Notes: a model not told the origin generated them from the letters alone. A DNA stretch of 42,028 nt from Acidimicrobiales bacterium (GCA_029263235.1 JAJCXW010000168.1:1-42028); one strand, 5' to 3'. Positions 9,118 to 17,264 are shown, counted from the stretch's first letter. Numbers and translations are program-made.

Positions 9118-9534
9118 GTGAGCGACGACACCGAAGCCGACCTCACACCGAGGCTCGAAGAGTTTCGCAAGGAGGTCGACGGACTCGCCCTCACCGGAGG
9201 TGCCGTCAACCCTGAGCGCACCGGCTCCACAGTCGGGCTCGTTCTGTTTGTGGTCGGACTCGCCGTCGCCGCGATCGGTGCCCTCACGAGCCGCGGCGAC
9301 ACCGATGCCGGCGATGCCACCGCAATGCTCAGCGAGATCGTGTCGTCCAACAACGGCATAATCGTCGTTGTGCTCGGTCTGGCTCTGGCCATCGTCGGCG
9401 GAATGATCTGGCTACGCAACAGCCTCACCCGATACCTGCGCTACTGGCTGGTGCGACTCATCTACGAGGACCGGTCCAACACCGACCGCCTCATCGAGGC
9501 CATCGAGCGATCACAGCGCGCCGACGACACCTGA
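9118..9534 (+). CDS. Small membrane protein of unknown function at the end of the liv operon
   Basis: 138 residues; I do not recognise a family. The N-terminal 35 residues are acidic and hydrophilic, followed by a transmembrane helix (STVGLVLFVVGLAVAAIGAL), a short loop, a second helix (NNGIIVVVLGLALAIVGGMI), and a basic C-terminal tail rich in Arg that should face the cytoplasm. The GTG at 9118 has GGAG eight bases upstream and is preferred over the track start at 9070, whose GGAGG abuts the codon. Position directly after livF suggests it is an accessory of the transporter, but nothing in the sequence proves it. It is convergent with the next gene, with no space between the stops and no terminator hairpin seen. 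Confidence 0.7.
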   Translation: MSDDTEADLTPRLEEFRKEVDGLALTGGAVNPERTGSTVGLVLFVVGLAVAAIGALTSRGDTDAGDATAMLSEIVSSNNGIIVVVLGLALAIVGGMIWLRNSLTRYLRYWLVRLIYEDRSNTDRLIEAIERSQRADDT

Positions 9535-10623
9535 TCAGTCAGCAGTCTCGAAGAGCTTTCCGGTGGTGGTGGAGACGAACGCGTCGAACGGGATTTCCTC
9601 CTGTTTGAGGAAGCCGCTCTGGGGAAGAACGCCGTCTCGCACCATCTCGATGACCGATACGACCGACCCGGCTGTGGTCCAAGCTATTGCCGTGCGATTC
9701 TTGCCGCGAAGATCGCGGGAAGTGAAGGCCCGCACGTATTCGAGCCGTTTGAGCTGATCATCGATGCGGCCCTCTGAAGCCACGTGTATGAACACGACGT
9801 CGTCCTCGACCGGCGGCTTGGCGTTGGTGAGAATCTCCCCGGCCAGATCCCGTCGCTCGCGCATCAGGAGTTCGTGGAAGAAGAAGTTCATCAGCCGCAT
9901 GTGGCCCGGGTATCTCATGGTCTTGTAGTCGATGTTCTCGACCTGCCCCAGATAGGTCTCGCACATCGTGCCCAAACCGCCCGAAGTGGTGAAGGCCTCA
10001 AGCTGCACACCGTCGACATAGATCGTTTCGCGCCACTCCATGGGAGACACCCACTTGTGCACTCCTTCCTCGATGACCTCACAGTCGTTGAGGTATTCGT
10101 TGACCACGCCTTCGGGAGACCAGTTGAATGCGTAGCCCATCAACCCGGTGGGGTGCTGGGGAAGTGCACCGACCCGCATACGGATCGAACGACAGTGTTC
10201 GAACGACTCGGCCTGTGACGCCGCGACGATGCCCACGAAGCCCGGGGCCAGGCCGCACTGCGGGGCCATGAGCCCTCGCGATGTCGCGGCGATCTCACGT
10301 ATCCGCTGAGTGGTTGGCACGTCCTCGGTCAGATCGAAGTAGTGCATACCCAGATCGTCGGCGGTTTCGGCCACACCGATGTTGAGGTGATACGGCAAGC
10401 ATGAGAGAACCGCGTCGAAGCCGTCGAGTTCGGACTTGAGGGCTGCACGGTCCGAAACATCGACGGAACGCACTGCGAAGCCTTGGTCGGGTCCAGCCGA
10501 CCGCTCGTCGAATCCGGTCACCGCGAAACCGGCACCATGGAGGAGCTCGGCGGCTAGGTGGCCGACCTTTCCGAGACCCAGAACGGCGACATTCGCGATC
10601 GGCTGATTGGAGTTGCTGTTCAC
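9535..10623 (-). CDS. Saccharopine dehydrogenase family protein, lysine 6-dehydrogenase-like
   Basis: A 362-residue NAD(P)-dependent oxidoreductase of the saccharopine dehydrogenase/lysine 6-dehydrogenase group. The Rossmann motif is VAVLGLGKVGHLAAELL (about 10-26), followed by AVLSCLPYHLNIGVAETA and DLTEDV, then the catalytic-domain segment APQCGLAPGFVGIVAASQA. Length fits lysine 6-dehydrogenase-type enzymes better than fungal saccharopine reductases. The start is a GTG seven bases after the ALDH7 stop; the track start at 10671 would lie inside the ALDH gene. Co-transcription with an ALDH7 enzyme fits a dehydrogenase that makes the semialdehyde ALDH7 oxidises: 2-aminoadipate semialdehyde from lysine, or 3-amino-6-oxohexanoate from beta-lysine. 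The exact substrate is inferred. Confidence 0.75.
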   Translation of the reverse strand: MNSNSNQPIANVAVLGLGKVGHLAAELLHGAGFAVTGFDERSAGPDQGFAVRSVDVSDRAALKSELDGFDAVLSCLPYHLNIGVAETADDLGMHYFDLTEDVPTTQRIREIAATSRGLMAPQCGLAPGFVGIVAASQAESFEHCRSIRMRVGALPQHPTGLMGYAFNWSPEGVVNEYLNDCEVIEEGVHKWVSPMEWRETIYVDGVQLEAFTTSGGLGTMCETYLGQVENIDYKTMRYPGHMRLMNFFFHELLMRERRDLAGEILTNAKPPVEDDVVFIHVASEGRIDDQLKRLEYVRAFTSRDLRGKNRTAIAWTTAGSVVSVIEMVRDGVLPQSGFLKQEEIPFDAFVSTTTGKLFETAD

Positions 10624-10630
10624 GGCCCGC

Positions 10631-12130
10631 TCAGATCTCAAACGTGATGCCCTGAGCCAAGGGCAGGTCACGCGAGTAGTTGACGGTGTTGGTCTGGCGT
10701 CTCATGTATCCCTTCCAGGCATCAGACCCCGACTCCCGGCCGCCGCCGGTGTCCTTCTCTCCGCCGAACGCGCCACCGATCTCCGCCCCTGAAGGCCCGA
10801 TGTTGACGTTGGCGATGCCGCAGTCCGAGCCCACCCCCGAAAGGAAATGTTCGGTCTCTCGCACGTCGGTCGAGAAAATGCAGGACGACAGACCCTGCGG
10901 TACGTCGTTGTGGATGGCGATGGCATCAGCGAGATCGCTGTAACGCATCACATAGAGAATCGGTGCGAACGTTTCCTCTCCTACGATCTCGGTCTGGGAC
11001 GGCATTTCCACGATCGCCGGATTCACGTAGAAGGCGGCCGGATGTTCGGCGGCGAGAATCCGTTCTCCACCGTGGACCAGACCACCGTCGGCCTCGGCCC
11101 GCTTCAGAGCCTCCTGCATGCTTCGGTGGGCGTCTTCGTCGATCAATGGACCGACCAGGATCCCGTCGGCGAGGGGATCGCCGATTGGTAGCCCTGAGTA
11201 GACAGCAGTGAGACGGGGAACGAGTTCGTCGTAGACGTCGTCGTGAACGATCAACCGACGAAGCGAGGTGCAGCGCTGGCCGGCTGTGCCCACCGCCGAG
11301 AACACGATGGCCCGGATCGCCATCTCGAGATCAGCCGATGGCGCGACGATCATTCCGTTGTTGCCGCCGAGTTCGAGGATGCAGCGTCCGAATCGGGCGG
11401 CCAGGGCCTGCCCCACGGCGTTGCCCATTCGGGTCGAACCGGTAGCCGACACGATCGCCACGTCGGGGCTGGCGGTGAGCATCCGGCCCAGATCGGCACC
11501 CCCGATCACCACCTGCGACAAGCCATCGGGCGCGTCGCCGAATCGAGCGACGGCCCGATCGACGATCACCTGTGTGGCCAGGGCGGTGAGCGGCGCCTTC
11601 TCCGACGGCTTCCAGATCACCGGATCGCCGCACACCAGAGCCAGCGCAGAGTTCCAGCACCACGGTGCCACCGGGAAGTTGAAGGCGGTGACCACACCAC
11701 ACACGCCGAGGGGATGCCAGGTCTCGCGCATGGCATGGCCCGGTCGTTCCGACGCGATGGTGAGCCCGTAGAGCTGACGGGATACGCCAACGGCGAAGTC
11801 GCAGATGTCGATCATCTCCTGAACCTCGCCCAGGCCCTCCTGCAGAATCTTTCCGCACTCCAGCGACACCAGTTCGCCGAGTTGCTGCTTGTTGGCTCGG
11901 AGTTCGTCGCCGATCAGTCGCACCAATTCGCCACGCCGCGGGGCCGGGACCTGGCGCCAAGCTTCGAATGCCGTCGCCGCCAGATCGATCATGGCTGCGA
12001 CCTGGTCCTGAGTGTGTTCCTTCAGGCTCGCGATCTCGCTGCCGTCTACAGGGGTGGACACCGAGAGGGTTCCCCCGCTCAGGTCGTTCGGGTCGAGGCC
12101 GGCCGCTTCGAGCACGCTGGCATGTGACAT
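10631..12130 (-). CDS. ALDH7-family aldehyde dehydrogenase (aminoadipate semialdehyde dehydrogenase type)
   Basis: A 499-residue NAD(P)-dependent aldehyde dehydrogenase. It carries ALDH7/antiquitin-specific stretches: SLECGKILQEGLGEVQEMID, CDFAVGVSRQLYG, ASERPGHAMRETWHPLGVCG and WNSALALVCGDPVIWK. The catalytic Glu lies in CILELGGNNGMIV and the nucleophilic Cys in GTAGQRCTSLRRL. In other organisms this family oxidises 2-aminoadipate 6-semialdehyde in lysine breakdown. The start at 12130 (MSHASVLEAAG) has GGAGG eight bases upstream; the track start at 12181 runs through the intergenic region. Seven bases separate it from the dehydrogenase gene downstream, and an RpiR regulator starts divergently 86 bp away, so this looks like a regulated two-gene operon. 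Confidence 0.88.
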   Translation of the reverse strand: MSHASVLEAAGLDPNDLSGGTLSVSTPVDGSEIASLKEHTQDQVAAMIDLAATAFEAWRQVPAPRRGELVRLIGDELRANKQQLGELVSLECGKILQEGLGEVQEMIDICDFAVGVSRQLYGLTIASERPGHAMRETWHPLGVCGVVTAFNFPVAPWCWNSALALVCGDPVIWKPSEKAPLTALATQVIVDRAVARFGDAPDGLSQVVIGGADLGRMLTASPDVAIVSATGSTRMGNAVGQALAARFGRCILELGGNNGMIVAPSADLEMAIRAIVFSAVGTAGQRCTSLRRLIVHDDVYDELVPRLTAVYSGLPIGDPLADGILVGPLIDEDAHRSMQEALKRAEADGGLVHGGERILAAEHPAAFYVNPAIVEMPSQTEIVGEETFAPILYVMRYSDLADAIAIHNDVPQGLSSCIFSTDVRETEHFLSGVGSDCGIANVNIGPSGAEIGGAFGGEKDTGGGRESGSDAWKGYMRRQTNTVNYSRDLPLAQGITFEI

Positions 12131-12179
12131 GGCTTGTTCCTCCGTACTGGCACGGCTCGCCGCGCTGGGTGACTCGATC

Positions 12180-12207
12180 ATTACATACTGACAGTGCTTT
12201 GTGTAAT
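12180..12207. promoter_or_regulatory. Inverted repeat in the ALDH7/RpiR divergent promoter
   Basis: The arms ATTACA and TGTAAT are perfect reverse complements with a 16-base spacer, so their centres are about two helical turns apart. The spacer contains ATACTGACAGT, itself a small dyad (ACTG-A-CAGT). The element sits just ahead of the RpiR gene at 12217 and upstream of the ALDH7 operon, a sensible place for an autoregulatory operator. The heptamer ATACTGA also occurs in the other RpiR promoter at about 17208. Operator function is an inference. Confidence 0.4.
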
Positions 12208-12216
12208 AGTTGCTTC

Positions 12217-13068
12217 ATGTCTCGATCACTCACTCTTGCTGAACGCGTCGCCGAAGCCGGCGAGAGACTGACCCCGATCGAACGTCGGGTTGCGGCCCTC
12301 GTTCTCGAGGATTCCACCGTCCTCGCCTTCGGCACCGTTGCCGAGGTGGCCGAGCGGGTTGACGCCAGCGGCCCGACCATCGTCAGATTTGCCACCAAGC
12401 TGGGCTTCGACGGCTACAGCGCCCTGCAGCAGGAAGCCCGCTGCTCACTCAGTGAGCAACTCAAGCGACCCACCGACCGCATCCGTCGTCGGCCGACCGG
12501 CGACGTCTGGCAACAGGCCCGCTCGTCCGCCATCGACGGGGTCGAGGCTGCCTTTGATCAGGTCGTCCCCGAGGACATCGATCGTCTCGCCGAACCCCTT
12601 GCCGCCACCACCGGTCGGATCTGGATCGTGGCATCGGAGAATTCAGCCGCGGCCCAGGTACTCGCCGGCGGGCTTCGGGTCCTTCGCCCCGGGGTTCACC
12701 ATCTCACCGGTTCGACGGCTGCCATCGCCGCCGATCTCGCTGATGCCGAGGCCGGAGATGTTGTGGTTGCGATCGACTTCTTCCGCTACGAGCGTGCCGT
12801 GGTCCGCACCACCGAAACCCTGGCCGGACTCGGGGCCACCGTTCTCGTCATCACCGACGGCGCCTTCTCTCCACTCACCGCGGCGGCCGATGTGTGGTGC
12901 GCCATCGACGTGCCGGCGATCGGGCCGTTCGACAGCGCCCTGCCGGCGGTTGCAGTGGTGGAGGCTCTGGTGGCAGAGGTTGCCCACCGATTGCCCTCAC
13001 AGGCAACCGAACGCATTGACCGGGCCGAGGCGCTCTGGTCGACCGAGGGCATCTTCCACGACGACTAG
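12217..13068 (+). CDS. RpiR-family transcriptional regulator (HTH plus SIS domain), first paralogue
   Basis: A 283-residue regulator. The N-terminal domain (about 1-80) is an RpiR helix-turn-helix: LTPIERRVAALVLEDSTVLA, then FGTVAEVAERVDASGPTIVR and FATKLGFDGY. The rest is a SIS domain (about 110-255), containing GRIWIVASENSAAAQVLAGG and AGDVVVAIDFFRYERAVVRT, which normally senses a phosphosugar or another small metabolite. The ATG at 12217 gives a normal N-terminus; the track start adds 83 spurious residues. It is divergent from the ALDH7 operon and overlaps the convergent aminotransferase by four bases at its 3' end. It is clearly paralogous to the gene at 17265 (same AFGTV, SxxTIVRFA and DFFRYxR blocks), so the island has two regulators of common origin. 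Confidence 0.87.
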   Translation: MSRSLTLAERVAEAGERLTPIERRVAALVLEDSTVLAFGTVAEVAERVDASGPTIVRFATKLGFDGYSALQQEARCSLSEQLKRPTDRIRRRPTGDVWQQARSSAIDGVEAAFDQVVPEDIDRLAEPLAATTGRIWIVASENSAAAQVLAGGLRVLRPGVHHLTGSTAAIAADLADAEAGDVVVAIDFFRYERAVVRTTETLAGLGATVLVITDGAFSPLTAAADVWCAIDVPAIGPFDSALPAVAVVEALVAEVAHRLPSQATERIDRAEALWSTEGIFHDD

Positions 13069-14390
13069 GTCAGCGCTTCAAGTTTGCGAAATCCCCGGAG
13101 CAGCGCTTCGACAAGATCGTCGACCTGACGCTCGCCCATGGCGGTCGACATGGCGACCGAGCAGGTGTTGATCAAGATGAAACCCTCATCGAACATGTGG
13201 TCGAGAACAATCCCGAGCATCTCGGTCTCATGGGGAGTGGCGAACGCCTCGCGGTAGTCGCGCGGCGGCTTCGCCTTCATATGTACCCGCAGCATCGAGC
13301 CGCCACCGGTGACACAGATCGGTGCACCGGCCTCGGCTATGGCGTCTTCGATTCCGCTCCGCGCTCGAGCCGCCAGCCGATTCACCTTGTCGACGGCATC
13401 GCGATCGAAGAGCTCCATGGCGGTCAGGCCCGCTCGCATCGTGACCGGATTGGCCGAGAACGTGCCCGAGTGAGGGAATCTCACTTCAGCGGCCAACGGA
13501 TCCATCACGTTCATGACCTCGCGGCGTCCTGCCAGGGCGCCAACTGGGAACCCACCACCGATCATCTTTCCCATGGCGGTGAGATCAGGAGCGATGTCGT
13601 ACCAATCCTGGGCCCCACCGAACCCCGACCGGAATGTGATCACCTCGTCGAATACGAGAAGGGCGCCGTTGCGATCAGCCCACTCCCGCAGAGCGCCGAC
13701 AAACTCGGCGGTGGCCGGAACGAGACCCACTCGGTGAGGCATGACGTCAACGAGCACACACGCGAGCTCATCACCGTGACGGTCGAGGATCTCGACCGCG
13801 GTCTTCGGATCGTTGAACGGGAGCACGACCACGTCGGCCAGTGCGCTGGACGGAGTGCCGTGGGCCACCGGCACACTCGCCGGATGTTCGGGATCTCCCC
13901 AGGTGGCCGGGGTCGCGGTCTGGCTGACCTCGGCGTAGTCGTAGGCCCCGTGATAGGCCCCCTCCACCTTGGCGATCTTTGCCCGGCCCGTGAACGCCCG
14001 CGCTGCTTTGAGGCAGCCCATCACGGCCTCGGTCCCGGAGTTCACGAATCGCACCATCTCGAAGGCCGCGTTGCGGCCGCAGATGTGTTCGGCGAAGTCG
14101 ACCTCAACCTCGGTCGCCAGAGTGAACGCAGTTCCCTTGGCGAGTTGTTCGGTGACCGCGCCGACCACCTCAGGGTGGGCATGGCCATGAATGAGCGACG
14201 CCATGTTGTTGGCGAAATCAACCCTGGTGACACCTTCGATATCGGTGACGTTGAACCCTTCGGCGGTGTCGGCGTAGGCCGGGTGGGGCTTGCGCAGCAC
14301 AGTGTTGCGACTCACCCCGCCGGGCAGGACCAACTTGGCCCTCTCATAGAGAAGCTCGCTCCTCGTGGGTGCTCGGTGTTGTTCGGTCAC
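13065..14390 (-). CDS. Class III PLP aminotransferase, glutamate-1-semialdehyde aminomutase-like
   Basis: A 441-residue fold-type I PLP enzyme. Markers are the substrate-gate block NMASLIHGHAHPEVVGAV, the phosphate-binding FVNSGTEAVMGCLKAARAFTG, AYHGAYDY, the Asp that pairs with the pyridine nitrogen in LLVFDEVITFRSGFGGAQDW, and the Schiff-base Lys in TAMGKMIGGGFPVGALAG. The GSAM-like branch includes heme-pathway aminomutases but also beta-amino-acid (beta-phenylalanine type) transaminases. It is fourth in the operon behind KamA-family aminomutase and CoA-transferase genes, 14 bases after the CoA-transferase stop, so a role in transaminating a beta-amino acid to a 3-oxo acid fits better than heme synthesis. 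That specificity is inferred. Confidence 0.82.
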   Translation of the reverse strand: MTEQHRAPTRSELLYERAKLVLPGGVSRNTVLRKPHPAYADTAEGFNVTDIEGVTRVDFANNMASLIHGHAHPEVVGAVTEQLAKGTAFTLATEVEVDFAEHICGRNAAFEMVRFVNSGTEAVMGCLKAARAFTGRAKIAKVEGAYHGAYDYAEVSQTATPATWGDPEHPASVPVAHGTPSSALADVVVLPFNDPKTAVEILDRHGDELACVLVDVMPHRVGLVPATAEFVGALREWADRNGALLVFDEVITFRSGFGGAQDWYDIAPDLTAMGKMIGGGFPVGALAGRREVMNVMDPLAAEVRFPHSGTFSANPVTMRAGLTAMELFDRDAVDKVNRLAARARSGIEDAIAEAGAPICVTGGGSMLRVHMKAKPPRDYREAFATPHETEMLGIVLDHMFDEGFILINTCSVAMSTAMGERQVDDLVEALLRGFRKLEALT

Positions 14391-14404
14391 AGGGAACCCC
14401 CGAA

Positions 14405-15067
14405 TCAGTTCGGCAACGGTCTCAGCTCGGCTGCGGTGAGGTCTCGGACATGCTCAAAGTCGATGCCGGGAGCGAGTTCCACCAACTGGAAGCCATCGCC
14501 ACTGATGTCAACGACCGCCAGGTCGGTATAGACCCTCTTCACGACGCCTGCCCCGGTGAGCGGGTACGAACACGCCTCCACCAGCTTTGGCTGTCCGTCT
14601 CTCGTGCAGTGTTGGGTGACCACACGAATCGCGTTGGCGCCGGCAACAAGATCCATGGCGCCACCAACCGCGGGGATCGCGTCGGGAGAGCCGGTCGACC
14701 AATTGGCGAGGTCGCCTGTCTCCGACACCTGCATGGCTCCGAGCACACATATGTCGATATGGCCGCCGCGGATCATCACGAAACTGTCGGCGTGGTGAAA
14801 ATACGACGCCCCCGGGACGGCCGTGATCTGACGCTTGCCAGCGTTGATCAACTCGGGGTCACCTTCGCCGTCGGCGGGAGACGGCCCCATTCCCAGCAGC
14901 CCATTTTCAGTGTGGTAGACGACCTCGCGACCCTCAGGAACGTACTTGGCCACCAGTTCCGGGATTCCGATTCCGAGATTGACATAGGCGCCGTCGGGTA
15001 TGTCGAACGCGGCACGCTTCGCCATGTCGTCGCGACTCCAACCAACGGTGTCTTTGTCGATACTCAC
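14405..15067 (-). CDS. 3-oxoacid CoA-transferase subunit B, PcaJ-like
   Basis: Catalytic half of a class I 3-oxoacid:succinyl-CoA transferase, 220 residues. DGAYVNLGIGIPELVAKYV leads to the active-site Glu in ENGLLGMGPSP, then SYFHHADSFVMIRGGHIDI, QVSETGDLANWSTGSPDAIP and AVGGAMDLVAGA. From memory these blocks match 3-oxoadipate CoA-transferase (PcaJ) and the ScoB/SCOT family closely. The GTG start overlaps the subunit A stop by four bases (GTGA). The operon has no aromatic-degradation gene, which makes a 3-oxoadipate source other than protocatechuate worth considering. Confidence 0.9.
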   Translation of the reverse strand: MSIDKDTVGWSRDDMAKRAAFDIPDGAYVNLGIGIPELVAKYVPEGREVVYHTENGLLGMGPSPADGEGDPELINAGKRQITAVPGASYFHHADSFVMIRGGHIDICVLGAMQVSETGDLANWSTGSPDAIPAVGGAMDLVAGANAIRVVTQHCTRDGQPKLVEACSYPLTGAGVVKRVYTDLAVVDISGDGFQLVELAPGIDFEHVRDLTAAELRPLPN

Positions 15068-15774
15068 GGGTACGACACCCCCCGTGCGACCAACTCCGAC
15101 TCCAGGGCTGGTTCGGCCACGCCAACGACCCGACTCACGAAGATTCCGGGTGTGACCACCGCTTCGGGGTCGAGGACGCCGATGTCGACGATCTCCGATG
15201 CCTGGACGATGGTGGTCGTCGCGGCGGTGGCCATCACCGGGCCGAAGTTCCGGGCGGTCTTGTTGTAGACGAGGTTGCCGTGGCGATCAGCCCGACTGCA
15301 CTTGACGAGGGCGAAGTCAGCGGTGAGGCCGTGCTCCATGACGTAGTCCCTGCCATCGAAGGTGCGGGTCTCCTTGCCATCTTGTAGTGGTGTTCCCACA
15401 GCCGTCGGGGTGAAGAAGGCGGGAATTCCTGCCCCTCCGGCTCGGATGCGTTCGGAGAGAGTGCCCTGGGGGACGAGTTCGAGCTCGATTCTGCCGCTCC
15501 GATAGAGATCGGGAAACACGCGGGACCCGGCGGTGCGGGGGTAGGAGCAGATCAGCTTCGAGACCCGGCCGCTCTTGAGCAGCGCCGCCAGCCCCACTTC
15601 CCCACTTCCGGCGTTGTTGTTCACGACCGTGAGTCCGCTGGCACCCTGATCGATCAGAGCATGAATGAGCTCGATCGGACTTCCGGCCTCGCCGAACCCA
15701 CCGATCATCACCGTGGCCCCATCAAAGACGTCGGCCACCGCCTCTGCCGCGGTCGGGAGTTCCTTGTCGATCAT
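15064..15774 (-). CDS. 3-oxoacid CoA-transferase subunit A, PcaI-like
   Basis: Partner of subunit B, 236 residues. It shows the glycine-rich GATVMIGGFGEAGSPIELI, NNNAGSGEVGLAALLKSGRV, LVPQGTLSERIRAGGAGIPA, ADFALVKCSRADRHGNLVYN and the C-terminal VTPGIFVSRVV block. From memory the closest named relatives are PcaI (3-oxoadipate CoA-transferase) and ScoA (acetoacetate CoA-transferase); a BLAST or tree is needed to choose between them. The ATG overlaps the upstream aminomutase stop by four bases (ATGA) and the stop overlaps subunit B, so the three are one transcript. Confidence 0.9.
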   Translation of the reverse strand: MIDKELPTAAEAVADVFDGATVMIGGFGEAGSPIELIHALIDQGASGLTVVNNNAGSGEVGLAALLKSGRVSKLICSYPRTAGSRVFPDLYRSGRIELELVPQGTLSERIRAGGAGIPAFFTPTAVGTPLQDGKETRTFDGRDYVMEHGLTADFALVKCSRADRHGNLVYNKTARNFGPVMATAATTTIVQASEIVDIGVLDPEAVVTPGIFVSRVVGVAEPALESELVARGVSYP

Positions 15775-17174
15775 GTACGTGAGTATTCAAACAGGCCGGC
15801 CTCGTCGTAGATGACACGGTCGGCGTATCCGTCAAACCAGATTGCTTCGGGATTGCGCCCCACGATGCATACCTTTCCACGGTCGGAGGCATCAGCGAAG
15901 TTGCGCAGGATCTTGAGGATCACTACTCCGTTCTCGGAACCGGCAACCCCAGGTATCGGCTCATTGGTCACCGCGGCGACCTCGGTCTTGCCCTTGTAGT
16001 GGGTGATCGACAGTCGGGCATGGGTCTCGACCCCCGACAAGCCCTTCTGCGACTCGTTGAGGGTGTGCCACGCCGTCTCGATCGGGACATTGAAAGCCCG
16101 GTGGGCCACGATGTCGCGGCCGCAGAAGAAGTAGTGGTTCTCAGCACCCACGCGCTTCAGGGCCCGCTGCATGATTTGCAGCGCATCGGAATCGTCGTTC
16201 ACTCCCTTGATGATCGGCGACTGATTCTCGATGCTGATCCACCCTCGACCGGTGAGAGATTCCATCGCACGCTGAGTTGGCTCGACCCACTTGAGCGACC
16301 CGTTGGGGTTCTCGATGTAGTTACCGCCGCTGTCTTTCTGCAGGAACTCATCGGGATGGTTGAAGTGGACCATGAGTCTGAGCCCGACCTCCGGGTATGC
16401 GTCATGGAAGTTGTCGATCATGGAGAGAAACGCCGCGTCGAAGCGGTCGGGGTGGAACGCCATCTCCTTGGTTCCGAGCCGGATCGATTCGACACCGGCT
16501 TCGGCCAGAGCGGAAAGCCACGCCGCGATCTTGGTGTTGGGCAGCACCATCGGGTCGCCGCCGGACATCAGAATCTCGCGGAGCTTCCCCCGGCCGGTGT
16601 CGGGGTGAACGCCTCCGTTGTCGGCCACGAGCTGGTTGTGCGACCTCACATAGTCAGTCACTTCACCGATATGGGCCAGGCCTTTGGGGGCTACTGTCCC
16701 GTCGGCCCGCTCGATGTCCTTCCTCGCGATGAGTTCTTCTCGGTAGCAGAAGCGGCAGTGCGACGAACAGGTGGAGACGACATACATGAGACCCATCTCG
16801 TACTTGTGGAGCAGGCCCTCGACCGGGCTGAAGTCCATCTGGTGACCCGGGTCCTCTGATCCGGCCAGGTCGGCGGTCTCGTCGGGGCTGGCCTTCACCA
16901 GCCTCTTGTTCGCATCGCTGGTGCCGGCCAGCTCGGCGTAGTGGCGGGTGATCTTCACCGGCATTCGCGACTCGACATCGCGCTCGGTGCCCTTGATGGC
17001 CACCAACGACTCGAGTTCGGACGGAGAATAGAGGTTGCGCAGGTGCTCAGGTTCGCGGCCGTTGTAGAAGGCATCGAGGCCTTTCACGATCTGCCGGTCG
17101 TACTTGGGGTTCTCGACGGTGTCGAGAAATGCCTGTTCCTTGGCGGTAGGAACGTACTTTGTCGATTTGGTCAT
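15771..17174 (-). CDS. KamA-family radical SAM 2,3-aminomutase, substrate uncertain
   Basis: A 467-residue radical SAM/PLP enzyme that should move an alpha-amino group to the beta carbon. The [4Fe-4S] motif is CSSHCRFC (Cys136, 140, 143), the SAM-binding motif is MSGGDPM (about 203-209), and FNHPDEF and IENQSPIIKGVND match the KamA barrel. The PLP lysine is probably Lys396 in HYKGKTEV. In lysine 2,3-aminomutase two Asp residues (293 and 330, clostridial numbering) hold the side-chain ammonium. Aligning YYIYQCD with HYFFCGR by eye, the first is Arg353 here, and the second falls in SITHYK, with no Asp. Glutamate 2,3-aminomutase also replaces both, one by Lys. An acidic substrate such as 2-aminoadipate is therefore plausible. 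Start 17174 (MTKSTKYVP) has AGAGG upstream; the track start at 17390 is wrong. Confidence 0.85.
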   Translation of the reverse strand: MTKSTKYVPTAKEQAFLDTVENPKYDRQIVKGLDAFYNGREPEHLRNLYSPSELESLVAIKGTERDVESRMPVKITRHYAELAGTSDANKRLVKASPDETADLAGSEDPGHQMDFSPVEGLLHKYEMGLMYVVSTCSSHCRFCYREELIARKDIERADGTVAPKGLAHIGEVTDYVRSHNQLVADNGGVHPDTGRGKLREILMSGGDPMVLPNTKIAAWLSALAEAGVESIRLGTKEMAFHPDRFDAAFLSMIDNFHDAYPEVGLRLMVHFNHPDEFLQKDSGGNYIENPNGSLKWVEPTQRAMESLTGRGWISIENQSPIIKGVNDDSDALQIMQRALKRVGAENHYFFCGRDIVAHRAFNVPIETAWHTLNESQKGLSGVETHARLSITHYKGKTEVAAVTNEPIPGVAGSENGVVILKILRNFADASDRGKVCIVGRNPEAIWFDGYADRVIYDEAGLFEYSRT

Positions 17175-17204
17175 GCTGGCTACCTCTTGGAGACCGTAAG
17201 TACC

Positions 17205-17233
17205 CGAATACTGAATGTACATTATCGAATACT
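17205..17233. promoter_or_regulatory. Direct repeats around a palindrome in the aminomutase/RpiR divergent promoter
   Basis: Two copies of CGAATACT (17205-17212 and 17226-17233) are spaced exactly 21 bases start to start, two helical turns. Between them lies the perfect palindrome AATGTACATT (17214-17223). The element sits midway between the divergent starts at 17174 and 17265. The layout suits a dimeric or tetrameric HTH regulator such as the adjacent RpiR protein. Binding is inferred. Confidence 0.5.
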
Positions 17234-17264
17234 CTGTGCCGGTACTGTAACGTTTCGAACAGAC

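Noticed and set aside
13197-14531. 444-residue plus-strand ORF opposite the aminotransferase
   Set aside because: It is an antisense shadow: its product has no family blocks, while the minus-strand frame has all class III aminotransferase motifs.
15771-17174. Plain lysine 2,3-aminomutase
   Set aside because: The family is right, but the two side-chain aspartates do not appear in my alignment, so I kept the substrate open.
17175-17264. Lysine or cobalamin riboswitch ahead of the aminomutase or mutase genes
   Set aside because: The leaders are short and I see no lysine-box or B12-box structure; the 17.2 kb gap holds protein-type operator symmetry instead.
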